Shown: positions 5,281 to 5,530 of the stretch, piece after piece
How the letters are laid out: every line of letters begins with the position of its first letter
Numbering within the stretch: position 1 is the first letter of the stretch
Assembly: GCA_964625865.1 (NCBI GenBank)
Contig: CAZVEV010000357.1
Span: forward strand, 1-5,530
Source of the DNA: CAZVEV01 sp964625865
Lineage (GTDB): Bacteria > Planctomycetota > Phycisphaerae > SM23-33
Direction: 5' to 3'
Length of the DNA stretch: 5,530 nt
The notes under the pieces: generated by a model
Database searches by the model: none
What the model was told of the DNA's origin: nothing
The model's input: the letters and a program-made list of their open reading frames with translations, nothing else
Made by a program: the position numbers and the translations under genes

Positions 5281-5530
5281 ATGAGTGTACTTAGGGATTT
5301 GAGTCCGGGGCAAATGAGTGAGTTGCTCGTCGGGGCGTGCGAGAAGCATGTTCTCGTGACGGTGGTGACGATACAACGTCGCGACACGTGGCTGTCTCTG
5401 CGCAGTCGCTTCCTGGCTATCGATCGCGCACGACTGATCTTCGAGGCCCCAACGCTCGAGAATACGGACGATCCATTCGAGGATATCCTGCCGGCTGAGA
5501 AGGTGTGCGTAAGCTTCAAGCACAAGCACC
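5281..5530 (+). CDS. PilZ/YcgR-like protein, N-terminal part (truncated by window edge)
   Basis: The first 83 codons are present and the frame is still open at the right edge. The sequence begins MSVLRDLSPGQMSELL, followed by a small beta-rich region (about 23-83) with WLSLRSRFLAID (37-48), RLIFEAPT (51-58) and EKVCVSF (73-79). This pattern resembles the N-terminal flagellar-brake (PilZN/YcgR-like) domain of planctomycete PilZ proteins. In YcgR proteins this half precedes a C-terminal PilZ domain that binds cyclic di-GMP and slows the flagellar motor. The PilZ motifs (RxxxR and D/NxSxxG) would lie beyond the window, so cyclic di-GMP binding is inferred. The start is well bounded: two consecutive in-frame TGA codons (5272-5277) lie just upstream, and AGGG (5268-5271) is nine bases before the ATG. 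A sigma-28-like promoter and an AT-rich palindrome precede it. The family call is from remembered patterns only. Confidence 0.6.
   Translation, partial: MSVLRDLSPGQMSELLVGACEKHVLVTVVTIQRRDTWLSLRSRFLAIDRARLIFEAPTLENTDDPFEDILPAEKVCVSFKHKH

Noticed and set aside
4824..5525. A 233-codon minus-strand frame over the end of the flippase-like gene and the PilZ-like gene
   Set aside because: It overlaps two better supported plus-strand genes and the sigma-28-like promoter and shows no domain.

Overview
The window is GC-rich bacterial DNA with G/C-rich third codon positions. It most likely comes from a planctomycete, perhaps a Phycisphaerae-like lineage. That placement is inference from gene content: a large secreted beta-propeller/di-heme protein related to the hydrazine synthase alpha family, a DUF1080 (3-keto-disaccharide hydrolase-like) lipoprotein, and a PilZ/YcgR-like protein of a kind common in that phylum. 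No rRNA, tRNA, CRISPR array, insertion sequence or integrase was seen.

Layout. Positions 1-237 hold no convincing gene but are dense in inverted repeats that fold best as RNA read from the minus strand. Two minus-strand genes follow, read right to left: a 904-residue exported di-heme c-type cytochrome (1009-3723) and, 63 bases downstream of it, a 235-residue DUF1080 lipoprotein (238-945). They look like a two-gene unit driven by an extended -10 promoter near 3771-3799. A divergent 191-base intergenic region (3724-3914) separates this unit from a plus-strand gene (3915-5123) for a polytopic membrane protein of the lysylphosphatidylglycerol-synthase transmembrane / YbhN-AglD flippase-like family. 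A 157-base gap (5124-5280) then leads to a plus-strand PilZ/YcgR-like gene (5281 onward) that runs off the right edge.

How the parts may work together. The minus-strand pair encodes two envelope proteins. A cytochrome next to a keto-sugar-hydrolase-like lipoprotein suggests periplasmic redox or carbohydrate chemistry, but the substrate cannot be read from sequence. The flippase-like protein is an inner-membrane protein probably concerned with lipid or polyprenyl-linked substrates. The PilZ-like gene has a good match to a flagellar sigma-28 (FliA) promoter upstream, which fits the motility-control role of YcgR proteins.

The points most worth a second look are the sigma-28-like promoter, the minus-strand RNA structure whose imperfect positions become G-U pairs only on that strand, and the hydrazine-synthase-alpha-like protein with a C-terminal cysteine cluster and no tyrosine at the position expected for the true enzyme.
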